From NCBI RefSeq assembly GCF_020707265.1, contig NZ_JAJFEQ010000008.1:124001-188000 (forward strand): 64,000 bases of DNA, given 5' to 3'. This document shows, one piece after another, positions 8,941-17,185 of this stretch. The DNA comes from Massilia sp. IC2-477 (lineage in GTDB: Bacteria; Pseudomonadota; Gammaproteobacteria; Burkholderiales; Burkholderiaceae_D). The position numbers were made by a program, and so were the translations under genes. The notes beneath the pieces were generated by a model. That model was not told the origin of the DNA. It saw only the letters and a program-made list of their open reading frames with translations, and did not search any database. Each line of letters starts with the position of its first letter. Positions within the stretch are counted from its first letter, which is position 1.

Positions 8941-10473
8941 TCAGGCGGCGCGCGGGCTCGCTGCTGCGAGCTGGCTGGCGATGTAGGCGTCGTGCGTCGG
9001 CATGCGCTCCACGGCCTGCACGATCATGTCGCGCACACCGGCGAAGTGCCCATGGACCTCGCGGATGTCCGCGCCGTCCACGAAAGGATCGTAACGCTTC
9101 GGCACTGCGCCCAGTCCCATCAGCATGGCGACGAAGGAAGGCTCGGCGAAGCCGTGGGGGTCGAGGATGGTGACCCGCCCGGTCTCGCGGAACAGCTCGA
9201 TCTGGTGGCGCAGCGAATCCGGAATCGGCATATTGGCGCAGTAACGCCAGAATTCCGAATCATCACGCTTCGTGAGCTTGTAATGCAGGATGATGAAGTC
9301 GCGCACCGACTCGTAGCGCACGCCCATGAAGCGGTTGAACTCGTCGGCCAGTTCGGGACGGCAGTCGCGGTCCGGGAACAGCTCGACAAGCTTGCCGACC
9401 GCGGTCTCGATCAGGCTGATGCTGGTCGATTCCAGCGGCTCGACGAAGCCGGCGGACAAGCCCACCGCAACGCAGTTCTTGATCCATGACTTGCGCCTGC
9501 GGCCGGTGACGAAGCGCAGCTGACGCGGCTCGTCCAGCGCGGCGCCGTCGAGGGAGTCGAGCAGCAGCTCGCGTGCCCGCTCGTCGCTGGTGAAGCCATT
9601 GCTGTAGACGTGGCCGTTGCCGGTGCGGTGCTGCAGCGGGATGCGCCAGATCCAGCCCGCCTCCTTGGCGGTGGAGCGGGTATAGGGCGTCAGCACCGGT
9701 GCGCTGGCGCAGGGCACGGCCAGGGCGCTGTTGCAGGGCAGCTGCGCGCTCCAGTCCTCGTAGCCGGCGTTCAGCGCCCCTTCGATCAGCAAGCCGCGGA
9801 ATCCCGAGCAATCGACGAACAGGTCGCCTTCCACCCGGCGGCCGTCGCGCAGCCTGAGGGCCGTGATGAAGCCGCTCTCCGGGTGCTGCTCCACCTCCGC
9901 CACGGTTCCCTCGATGCGCTGCGCGCCGTGTTTCACCGCGTAGTCGCGCAGGTAGTTCGCGTACAGGCCGGCATCGAAATGGAAGCCGTAGGAATAGCCG
10001 TCGGTGATCGAGGGCGTGTGGTGGTGCGGCGGCATGAACTTGTTCTTGCGCGCCATGATCGACGTGATCGACCAGTTCTCCAGCGCCGGCATCTCCCTGA
10101 ACTGCGTGGCCATGCGCAGCCAGAACAGGTGGGACGGGTGGCGGTCGAGCGAGGGGCCGAAGTCGCCGAATCCGTGGAAGAAGCGGTTGCCGAGGTGGCC
10201 CCAGTCCTTGAACTCGATGCCGAGCTTGTAGCTGGCCTTGGTACGCCGTACGAAGTCATCGGGATCGAGGCCGAGCGCGGCGTTGTAGTAGCGGATGGTC
10301 GGCAAGGTCGCCTCGCCGACCCCGATGGTGCCGATCTCCGGCGACTCCACCAGGATCACTTCGCACGGCGCCTCCTGGCGGCGCGCCAGGCGCTGGGCCA
10401 GCGGCGCCGCCGCCATCCAGCCGGCGGTGCCCCCGCCCACGATCACGATCCGGCGGATCGGCTTGTCGTTCAT
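8941..10473 (-). CDS. Flavin-dependent tryptophan-halogenase family protein
   Basis: 510-residue protein of the FADH2-dependent tryptophan halogenase family (PrnA/RebH-like). The FAD fold GGGTAGWM is at residue about 13 and the halogenase signature appears as WIWRIP; the conserved active-site lysine is probably in the RRTKASYKLG stretch. AGGAG ribosome site upstream of ATG 10473. No natural-product cluster surrounds it. Such genes recur beside TonB receptors and glycoside hydrolases in Caulobacter, Xanthomonas and Massilia-like genomes, where their substrate is generally unknown. It is convergent with the esterase and read in the same direction as the GH9 gene lying upstream. Confidence 0.9.
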   Translation of the reverse strand: MNDKPIRRIVIVGGGTAGWMAAAPLAQRLARRQEAPCEVILVESPEIGTIGVGEATLPTIRYYNAALGLDPDDFVRRTKASYKLGIEFKDWGHLGNRFFHGFGDFGPSLDRHPSHLFWLRMATQFREMPALENWSITSIMARKNKFMPPHHHTPSITDGYSYGFHFDAGLYANYLRDYAVKHGAQRIEGTVAEVEQHPESGFITALRLRDGRRVEGDLFVDCSGFRGLLIEGALNAGYEDWSAQLPCNSALAVPCASAPVLTPYTRSTAKEAGWIWRIPLQHRTGNGHVYSNGFTSDERARELLLDSLDGAALDEPRQLRFVTGRRRKSWIKNCVAVGLSAGFVEPLESTSISLIETAVGKLVELFPDRDCRPELADEFNRFMGVRYESVRDFIILHYKLTKRDDSEFWRYCANMPIPDSLRHQIELFRETGRVTILDPHGFAEPSFVAMLMGLGAVPKRYDPFVDGADIREVHGHFAGVRDMIVQAVERMPTHDAYIASQLAAASPRAA

Positions 10474-10596
10474 GTCGTCTCCTGTACTTGGTCCAGCGAC
10501 GCGTCTTTACGCGCGCCTGCGACAGGAGTGTAGAGCAGGTCGCGAGCCCGCGGCAACAAGAATGTTTGCGTACAACATTCAATGTTGCGCGTGGGT

Positions 10597-12354
10597 TCAG
10601 CGTTGCAGGGACTCCAGCGCCCCGGCCACGTAGACCAGCGGCGCGTTCCAGTTGATCGCGATCTCATTGCTGGCGTAGCTGCACATGTGGTCGAGCCAGG
10701 ACAGCGCCGGCAGTTTCGATGGATAGGGGGCGGGGCAGTCCTTGGCGTCCTGCTGGCCGGGGTTGGGGCCGCCCACCAGCATGCCCGGTACCGGCGCCTT
10801 GATGCCGTCCGCTTCCGACGGACGGTGGTGCGGGTGCATCGGCGAGCGCGCGCCGAAGCCGGTCACGAAGGAGATCCCGGGACCGTTGCGGCCGAGGACA
10901 TAGTCGAGTCCCGATTGCGCCGCATGCAGGTATTCCGGCCGTGGCTCGATCCGATAGGCCGCCACCAGCATCATGGCCTGGTTCAGGATCACCGAGCTGC
11001 TGCCCCAGACGAAGTCCTCCTTGGCCATGGTGATGCGGTAGGGCGAGGCGCGCCAGCGCCCCGCCAGCCGGTCGCCCAGCGCCACCAGGTCCTTGCGCAC
11101 GCCCGCCGCATCCACGCCTTGCGGCAGGCGCTCGCCGTGCCGGGCGAGCGAGAGCCAGCCCAGCATGCCCACGTTGGCCCAGCCGGGCGCTGTTTCGCCG
11201 GCAGCCGGGCGGTAGCCGAAGGCGCGCGCGTGATAGGCCGGCTTGCCGGTCGTGATCAGGAGCTCGGCCGCGGCCCAGGCGAATTCGTCGTCCACGCTCT
11301 TGTCGCCGTATTCGCCGGTCTTGATGTCCTGCGGCTGCCGGTACAGCACGCCCGGATTGGCCTCGGCCCAGTGCCAGGCGCGTTCGGCAGCGGCCAGGTA
11401 GCGTTGAGAACGCGCTGCCTGGGCGTCGAAGGGCGCCAGGACGCGGGCGGCTGTCGCCATCACCGCCGCGAAGTCGAGCGTGGCGGCGGTGGTCTTCTGC
11501 ACCACGTAGCGCGGCGCCGTGGCCTGTTCCGGCATCACCATGCCGTCGAAGGCCTTGTTGGTCAGCTTGTGGTAGACGCCGCCGTCGTCCGGATCCTGCA
11601 TGGTGAGCATCCAGTCCAGGTTCCACAGCGCCTCGTTGAGGATGTCGGGCAGGCCGTTGCCGGATTCCGGCAGGTTCAACGCCAGCTTGCCGAACCAGTC
11701 CGGGAAGTGCTCGTAGGCCGCCAGCAGGGTCCAGGTGCTGATGCCGGAATTGACGATGTATTTGTTGTAGTCGCCGGCGTCGTACCAGCCCTTGGGGCTG
11801 GCGATCACGGTGCCGGCGGGGCGCGCCTTGGTCGCTGCCGATTCATGCACCAGTACCCGGGTGTCCGGGTGGGCCAGCGGACGCGCATAGGCGCCGGCCA
11901 CCGCCGGCGTCAGGGCGATGCCGCTGCGGTTCAGGGTGTAGTTGCGGATGGCGGCCGTGTCCAGCGCGCGGTAGACGCCGGGCTGGATGGCAAACGGCGC
12001 CGAGTCGGGCAGGCCGGCCACGCGCAGCCGATAGCTGCCGGGCGTGCGCAGCGCCGAAAAGTCGGCCAGGCGCACGCGCTCGCCCGACAGGTCCCAGGTG
12101 GCGGCCTCCGTGAGGCTGCCTTCGAATGCGGGCTTGCCGCTGTCCGCCGCGACTACGGCGAAGCGCGCCTGTGCGTCGCCCGGCACCACCGCCAGTTTTT
12201 GCGCAGCCGGCAGGAAGCCGACCTGATTGAGCTTGATCTGCGCGGGCTGCGCGGCGCCGGCATCGGCGGCGAGCAGCAGCGTGGCGCAGGCGGCCGCCAG
12301 GGCCAGGCGCGACGCGGAAGGGAATGGGGCGGAATGGGTTGCAGGGTGGTACAT
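10597..12354 (-). CDS. GH9 endoglucanase with N-terminal Ig-like domain
   Basis: Secreted endo-beta-1,4-glucanase of family GH9, 585 residues. ATG 12352-12354 with GGAG 6 nt upstream is chosen; the longer reading from 12450 would run through the promoter and operator. Signal peptide to about residue 32, then a CelD-type Ig domain (IKLNQVGFLP) and an (alpha/alpha)6 barrel with DAGDYNKY (catalytic Asp pair), a HPHHRPS histidine region and the acid Glu in YASNEIAINWNAPLVY. In a xyloglucan locus, a GH9 enzyme can be the endo-xyloglucanase that makes the imported fragments, as in Bacteroides. Transcribed divergently from the sugar porter. Confidence 0.92.
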   Translation of the reverse strand: MYHPATHSAPFPSASRLALAAACATLLLAADAGAAQPAQIKLNQVGFLPAAQKLAVVPGDAQARFAVVAADSGKPAFEGSLTEAATWDLSGERVRLADFSALRTPGSYRLRVAGLPDSAPFAIQPGVYRALDTAAIRNYTLNRSGIALTPAVAGAYARPLAHPDTRVLVHESAATKARPAGTVIASPKGWYDAGDYNKYIVNSGISTWTLLAAYEHFPDWFGKLALNLPESGNGLPDILNEALWNLDWMLTMQDPDDGGVYHKLTNKAFDGMVMPEQATAPRYVVQKTTAATLDFAAVMATAARVLAPFDAQAARSQRYLAAAERAWHWAEANPGVLYRQPQDIKTGEYGDKSVDDEFAWAAAELLITTGKPAYHARAFGYRPAAGETAPGWANVGMLGWLSLARHGERLPQGVDAAGVRKDLVALGDRLAGRWRASPYRITMAKEDFVWGSSSVILNQAMMLVAAYRIEPRPEYLHAAQSGLDYVLGRNGPGISFVTGFGARSPMHPHHRPSEADGIKAPVPGMLVGGPNPGQQDAKDCPAPYPSKLPALSWLDHMCSYASNEIAINWNAPLVYVAGALESLQR

Positions 12355-12406
12355 GCGGTCTCCGTTATTGTTGTCGCGCTGTCCGACGCAGGCTGTGGCT
12401 GTCGAC

Positions 12407-12422
12407 TTGAAATCGATTTCAA
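12407..12422. promoter_or_regulatory. Palindromic operator TTGAAATCGATTTCAA (copy 2)
   Basis: Perfect 16-bp palindrome containing the same 12-bp core as 1793-1804. It overlaps the -10 box of the GH9 promoter by two bases and covers the expected start of transcription, the position for a repressor. It may also serve the divergent sugar-porter gene. Confidence 0.65.
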
Positions 12423-12450
12423 TATACCGTCCGGTATCCGGCGACGTCAA
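12421..12450 (-). promoter_or_regulatory. Predicted sigma-70 promoter of the GH9 gene
   Basis: Minus strand: TTGACG (12450-12445), 18-nt spacer, TATATT (12426-12421), followed directly by the palindromic operator. Transcription would begin about 60 nt before the GH9 ATG. Confidence 0.6.
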
Positions 12451-12523
12451 CGAGCACGTCGGTATGTGCGCCGGCCCATATTGCGATTATGATATCCGGC
12501 AACAATCGCTACCGAGGCCAGCC

Positions 12524-14239
12524 ATGTCGACACAGCACCAGCAGCGCCTGCACCTGTTGTTCCTGACTGCCGTCTGCGGTATGGGCGGACTCCTGTACGG
12601 CATCGACATCGGCATCATCGATCCCGCCTTGCCCTACCTGCACCGGGCTACCAGCCTGCCCGAGGGGCAGCTGTCCCTGGTGGTGGCGGCGGTGATGGGC
12701 GGCTCGATCCTGGGCTCGGTGGTGGCCGGCATGCTGGCCGACTGGCTGGGGCGCCGTCCGATGATGGTGGTGAGTGCGCTGCTGTTCGTCGGCAGCGTTT
12801 CGCTGATCTACCTGTCGCAGTCCTTCGTCCCGCTGCTGCTCGGGCGCCTGCTGCAGGGCCTGAGCGGCGGCGTGATCGCGGTGGTCGTGCCGCTCTACCT
12901 GGCCGAGTGCCTGCCGGCCAGCCAGCGCGGGCGCGGCCTGGCGCTGTTCCAGTTCGCGCTCACCGCGGGCATCGTGCTGGCCGCCTTCATCGGCAACCAT
13001 TACCTGGGCCGTGCCGAGCTGGCGATCCAGGCCGCCGGCAGCGATGCGGCCGCGGTGGCGCTTGCGGCCGACCGCGCCTGGCGCAGCATGTTCCTGGCGG
13101 TGCTGTACCCGGGCAGCGTGTTCCTGCTCGGCTGCCTGTTCGTGCGCGAATCGCCGCGCTGGCTGATGCTGCGCGGGCGCACGGACGATGCGGCGCGCGT
13201 GCTGGCGCGCCTGCGCCCGGCGGCGCAGTGCGAGGCCGAGCTGGCCGAGATCGGCGCCGCGCTGGCGCAGGAAAAGGCACGCCCCAAGGTGGGCCGCGCC
13301 GCGGCGCTGGCCGAAATGTTCACCGAACGGCGCTACGTGCTGCCCTTCGTGCTGGCCTGCGTGATCCTGGGCTGCAACCAGGCCACGGGCATCAATTCGA
13401 TCCTGCAGTTCATGTCGACCATCCTGCAGCACGCCGGGCTCGATCCGGTAAGCGCGGCCAGCTACGGCACCGCGATCAAGATCCTGAACATGGTGATGAC
13501 GGTGTTCGCCATCATGCTGGTCGAGCGCAAGGGCAGGGTGTTCCTGCTCAAGATCGGCACCGCCGGGATCATGGTGTCGCTGTTGCTGCTGGCGCTGCTG
13601 TTCTACCGCTTCGAATCGCAACGCGTCGACGTGCGAGCCGAGGTGGCGGCCCAGGTGCGGGACAATGCGCTCGACCTGAACCTGCCGGACACCCGCTTTG
13701 CCCGTTCGGGCTCCGGACCGGTGCTGCTGAGCGTCCTGTACCAGTACGGGGACAAGCAGCAGGTGGCCGAAGCGTATACGGCGACAGCGGGAGCGCAGGC
13801 CGTGCCGAACGGGCGCATCGTCGTCAAGCCGCCCGCTGGCGCCGGCGCCGAGCGGCTGGAAATCGTGCGCACCAGCGTCGGCCCGATCCCGGACAAGAAC
13901 AGTGGCCTGCTGGCGGCCCTGTGCATCGCCGGCTTCATCGCCGCGTTCTCGGTCGGACCGGGCGTGTGCGTCTGGCTGGCCCTGTCCGAGCTGATGCCGA
14001 CCCGGATCCGCTCGGTCGGCATGGGTGTGGCGCTCCTGATCAACCAGGGCACCGGCACGCTGATTGCCGGCGCCTTCCTGCCGATCGTGGGCAACTTCGG
14101 CTTCCACATGATGTTCCTGTTCTGGGCCGGCTGCACCGCGCTGTACTTCATCACGGCGGCATTCTTCCTGCCGGAGACCCGGGGCAAGTCGCTGGAAGAG
14201 ATCGAACGCCTGTTTGCGCGGCCCAGCGCGGCCAATTGA
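12524..14239 (+). CDS. MFS sugar porter with large extracytoplasmic insert
   Basis: Inner-membrane sugar transporter of the sugar porter branch of the major facilitator superfamily. ATG 12524 is used; upstream codons in this frame cross the operator. Hallmarks: LYGIDIGIIDPALPYL (TM1), DWLGRRPMM, RESPRWLML, GCNQATGINSIL and PETRGKSLEE. Between TM9 and TM10 (about residues 363-460) there is a hydrophilic insert of roughly 100 residues with no recognised domain, predicted to face the periplasm; normal sugar porters are about 460-490 residues, this one 571. The GH20 gene begins 12 nt after its stop, so the two form an operon. Substrate probably a sugar released by the locus. Confidence 0.88.
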   Translation: MSTQHQQRLHLLFLTAVCGMGGLLYGIDIGIIDPALPYLHRATSLPEGQLSLVVAAVMGGSILGSVVAGMLADWLGRRPMMVVSALLFVGSVSLIYLSQSFVPLLLGRLLQGLSGGVIAVVVPLYLAECLPASQRGRGLALFQFALTAGIVLAAFIGNHYLGRAELAIQAAGSDAAAVALAADRAWRSMFLAVLYPGSVFLLGCLFVRESPRWLMLRGRTDDAARVLARLRPAAQCEAELAEIGAALAQEKARPKVGRAAALAEMFTERRYVLPFVLACVILGCNQATGINSILQFMSTILQHAGLDPVSAASYGTAIKILNMVMTVFAIMLVERKGRVFLLKIGTAGIMVSLLLLALLFYRFESQRVDVRAEVAAQVRDNALDLNLPDTRFARSGSGPVLLSVLYQYGDKQQVAEAYTATAGAQAVPNGRIVVKPPAGAGAERLEIVRTSVGPIPDKNSGLLAALCIAGFIAAFSVGPGVCVWLALSELMPTRIRSVGMGVALLINQGTGTLIAGAFLPIVGNFGFHMMFLFWAGCTALYFITAAFFLPETRGKSLEEIERLFARPSAAN

Positions 14240-14251
14240 GGAGACCCAGAT

Positions 14252-16810
14252 TTGGACAAGAAGACGATGATGATATCGACCCTGCTGGCGGCGCTGCTGG
14301 TGCTGGCGGGGCCTTCCGCGCTGGCCGGAGAGGCGTCCGCCACCCGGACCGCTACCGGGGTGCATGTTGTCGCCGACGGCGCGCAGCTATCCTTGCGCTG
14401 GGAGCTGCAGCGCAAGCCGGCGGGCCTGGAGCTGGCGCAGGGAGGTTCGCCTGCGCGCTTCATCCTCGCCAACGGCGACACCCGGCCGCTGCCGCCTTCC
14501 GGCTGGTCGCTGTACTTCACCGGGATCGACCGCATGCCGTCCGGGGCGCAATCGGCCGGACTGGTACTCGAGCAGATTGCCGGCGGTTTGAACCGCCTGC
14601 GCCCGGGACCGGGGTTCAAGGGGCTCGCGCCTGGCGAGAGCGTGGAATTTGCCTATCGCCATCCCGACGGGGTGTTCATGTCCTCCAAGGCGCCCGGGAG
14701 TCCCTACCTCGTGTACGACGCCATGCCCGAGCAGGCGGTGGCGCTGCAGTACAGCGTCGTCCCCTTGGCGGAGCCGCCCCAGCGCGGCAAGGTCGGCAGC
14801 CCGCATTCGGCGGTAAGCGCGGAAGACAGCTATTGGCGCAACGCGCGCGCGGAGCTGCTGCCGGCATCGCAGCTGCCGCTCGTGCTGCCGACGCCCCTGA
14901 AGCTGCAGCCTGGGGACGGACGCCTGCTGCTGGCCGGCCGGCCGGCGATCAGCGCCGCGCCAGGGCTGTCGCATGAAGCGGCGCTGGCGCGTTCGCTGTT
15001 CCCGGCTGCCTTGCCCGCCGCCGGCGGCCCGGCCCTGCGCCTCGTGCTCGGCAAGGTCGAGGGACAGGATCCCCCCGACGCCTACCGCCTGCAGATCAGC
15101 GCCGCCGGCGGCATCGACATCGTCGGCAACAGCGCGGCCGGGGTGGCGTATGGCCTGCAGACGCTGCGCGACCTGCTGCCGCTGCCGGGCAGCGCCACGC
15201 TGGACCTGCCGGTCTTGACGATCGTCGACGCGCCGCGTTTCGGCTACCGCGGCTTCATGCTGGACGTGGCGCGCAACTTCCATGGCAAGGAAACTGTGTT
15301 CAAGTGGCTCGACCTGATGGCGCGCTTCAAGCTGAACAAGTTTCATTTTCACCTGACTGACGACGAGGGTTGGCGCATCGAGATCGCGGGTCTGCCGGAA
15401 CTGACCGCGATCGGCGCCGTGCGCGGCCACGCTGCCCGCCCGGGCCAGCGCCTGCAGCCGGCCTTCGGCTCCGGGCCCGATCCGAAGGACGGCAGCGGCA
15501 GCGGCTACTACTCGCGTGCCGACTACCAGGAGATCCTGCGCTACGCCCAGGCGCGCCACATCGAGGTGATCCCGGAGATCGAGATGCCGGGCCATGCGCG
15601 CGCCGCCGTGCAGGCGATGGAGGCGCGCTACCACCGTTTGAAGGGCGCGGGCAGCCGCGACGCCGCGCGCTACCTGCTGAACGACCTGGATGACCGCTCG
15701 GAATATTTGTCGGCCCAGTACTTCAGGGACAACGTGATCAATCCGGGCCTGGAATCGAGCTATACCTTCATCGAGCACGTGGTGCGCGAGATGGCGGCCC
15801 TGCACCGCGAAGCGGGCGTGCCCTTGAAGACGATCCACATGGGCGGTGACGAGCTGGCCAACGGCGCATGGGAAAAGTCGCCCGCCAGCCTGGCCATGAT
15901 GAAGAAGCTGGGCCTGGAGAGCACGGCCGACCTGTGGGACCATTTTTACGAACGCGTCGACGCCATCGTGCGCCGCCACGGCATGAGGACTTCCGGCTGG
16001 GAAGAACTGGCGGTACGCAAGACGCAGCTCGACGGCGCGCGCAAGCTGATCCCCAATCCACGCTTCACCCGCCAGGGCTTTACCGCTTACGTGTGGAACA
16101 ACACGGCGGGCGCCGAAGACCTGGCCTACCGCCTGGCCAATGCCGGCTACGACATCGTGCTCACGCCGGTGACGCGCGCGTACTTCGACATGGCGCACAA
16201 TGCCAATCCGGAGGAGCATGGCGTCAACTGGGGCGCCTACGTGGAACTCGACACCGTGTATGACTTCATCCCCTTCGACATCATGAAAGATGCGCCGGAC
16301 AGCGCCCGCATCGGCAAGGACCGCCTGACCGACTACGGCAAGCGCCGCGTGCGCGGCATCCAGGCCAACCTGTTCGCGGAAAGCGTGCGCGATCCCGCGC
16401 GGATCGACTACTTGGTGATGCCGCGCCTGGCGGCGCTGGCCGAGCGCGCCTGGGCGGCCGATCCGGCCTGGGCCACCACGCTCGATCCGGTCAAGGCCGG
16501 GGTCCTGCACCGCCGCGCCTGGACCGGCTTCGTGAATGCCCTGGGCCAGCGCGTGCTGCCGCGCCTCGACCTGGACGGCGCCAAGCTGGCCTACCGCATC
16601 GCGCCGCCCGGACTGCTGCTGGATGGGGGCCGGGTGCTGGCCAACCATGTATTACCGGGCATGGTGCTGCGCTACACCGTCGATGGCAGCGAGCCGCTGG
16701 CGTCGAGCCGCCTGGTCGACGGACCGATCCTCGAGCGCGGTACGATCCGGGTCGCGGCCTTCGATCGTACGGGCAGGCGAGGGCCGGCGGCCAGCATCGT
16801 TTCACCTTGA
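14252..16810 (+). CDS. GH20 beta-N-acetylhexosaminidase (chitobiase-like)
   Basis: 852-residue family GH20 enzyme. TTG 14252 sits behind GAGGAG at the preceding stop codon; ATG 14267 is an alternative. Signal peptide, then a carbohydrate-binding chitobiase N-domain (about residues 30-170), a GH20b domain, the catalytic barrel with KFHFHLTDDEGWR and HMGGDE (Asp533-Glu534, the substrate-assisted pair), and a short C-terminal chitobiase domain (MVLRYTVDGSEPL). It releases terminal GlcNAc or GalNAc. It is co-transcribed with the sugar porter and followed by a terminator. Its place in a hemicellulose locus is unexpected; chitin- or glycoprotein-derived sugars may be taken up by the adjacent porter. 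Confidence 0.92.
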   Translation: MDKKTMMISTLLAALLVLAGPSALAGEASATRTATGVHVVADGAQLSLRWELQRKPAGLELAQGGSPARFILANGDTRPLPPSGWSLYFTGIDRMPSGAQSAGLVLEQIAGGLNRLRPGPGFKGLAPGESVEFAYRHPDGVFMSSKAPGSPYLVYDAMPEQAVALQYSVVPLAEPPQRGKVGSPHSAVSAEDSYWRNARAELLPASQLPLVLPTPLKLQPGDGRLLLAGRPAISAAPGLSHEAALARSLFPAALPAAGGPALRLVLGKVEGQDPPDAYRLQISAAGGIDIVGNSAAGVAYGLQTLRDLLPLPGSATLDLPVLTIVDAPRFGYRGFMLDVARNFHGKETVFKWLDLMARFKLNKFHFHLTDDEGWRIEIAGLPELTAIGAVRGHAARPGQRLQPAFGSGPDPKDGSGSGYYSRADYQEILRYAQARHIEVIPEIEMPGHARAAVQAMEARYHRLKGAGSRDAARYLLNDLDDRSEYLSAQYFRDNVINPGLESSYTFIEHVVREMAALHREAGVPLKTIHMGGDELANGAWEKSPASLAMMKKLGLESTADLWDHFYERVDAIVRRHGMRTSGWEELAVRKTQLDGARKLIPNPRFTRQGFTAYVWNNTAGAEDLAYRLANAGYDIVLTPVTRAYFDMAHNANPEEHGVNWGAYVELDTVYDFIPFDIMKDAPDSARIGKDRLTDYGKRRVRGIQANLFAESVRDPARIDYLVMPRLAALAERAWAADPAWATTLDPVKAGVLHRRAWTGFVNALGQRVLPRLDLDGAKLAYRIAPPGLLLDGGRVLANHVLPGMVLRYTVDGSEPLASSRLVDGPILERGTIRVAAFDRTGRRGPAASIVSP

Positions 16811-16825
16811 CAGGCTCACCACGAT

Positions 16826-16849
16826 AACCCGCTTCGGCGGGTTTTTTTT
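16826..16849 (+). terminator. Rho-independent terminator after GH20
   Basis: Stem AACCCGC/GCGGGTT with a TTCG tetraloop followed by eight T residues, 16 nt after the GH20 stop. Ends the sugar-porter/GH20 operon and the polysaccharide locus. Confidence 0.92.
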
Positions 16850-17185
16850 ATTCCCTAGATAATTAATTCTCGAATTATCGGCCAATTCATTCGCCGAAAT
16901 TCAGATTAATAAAATCAATTAATGCGGTAATACGTCATCGATAAATGGCACGTGTAAAACTCAAGGTTTTACACGTTACTTTACATGTAAAAAAATAATG
17001 TCAATATTTTATTGACTAGCCATTTATCCCTTTACTATCATTGTCTTGCAGCCACGTGGAAATGAATGGCGGGGGCGAATCTTTCCACGTTGAGCTGCCC
17101 AATACCGGCGCATTTCAATTAATGCGCTATCCGACATAATATTATCAACCTCTTCACGGTGGCCATCATGCGAAAGGTGTGTGAT
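16850..17185. other. AT-rich non-coding gap with palindromes
   Basis: About 335 bases much richer in A+T than the surroundings. It holds a perfect 11-bp inverted repeat ACGTGTAAAAC/GTTTTACACGT with a 5-nt loop (16950-16976) and a 12-bp palindrome TTTACATGTAAA (16980-16991). No T-run follows the repeat, so it is more likely a protein-binding site than a terminator. No gene is seen. Confidence 0.6.

Noticed and set aside
14387..16648. 753-residue minus-strand frame over GH20
   Set aside because: Antisense shadow of a gene with complete GH20 motifs.
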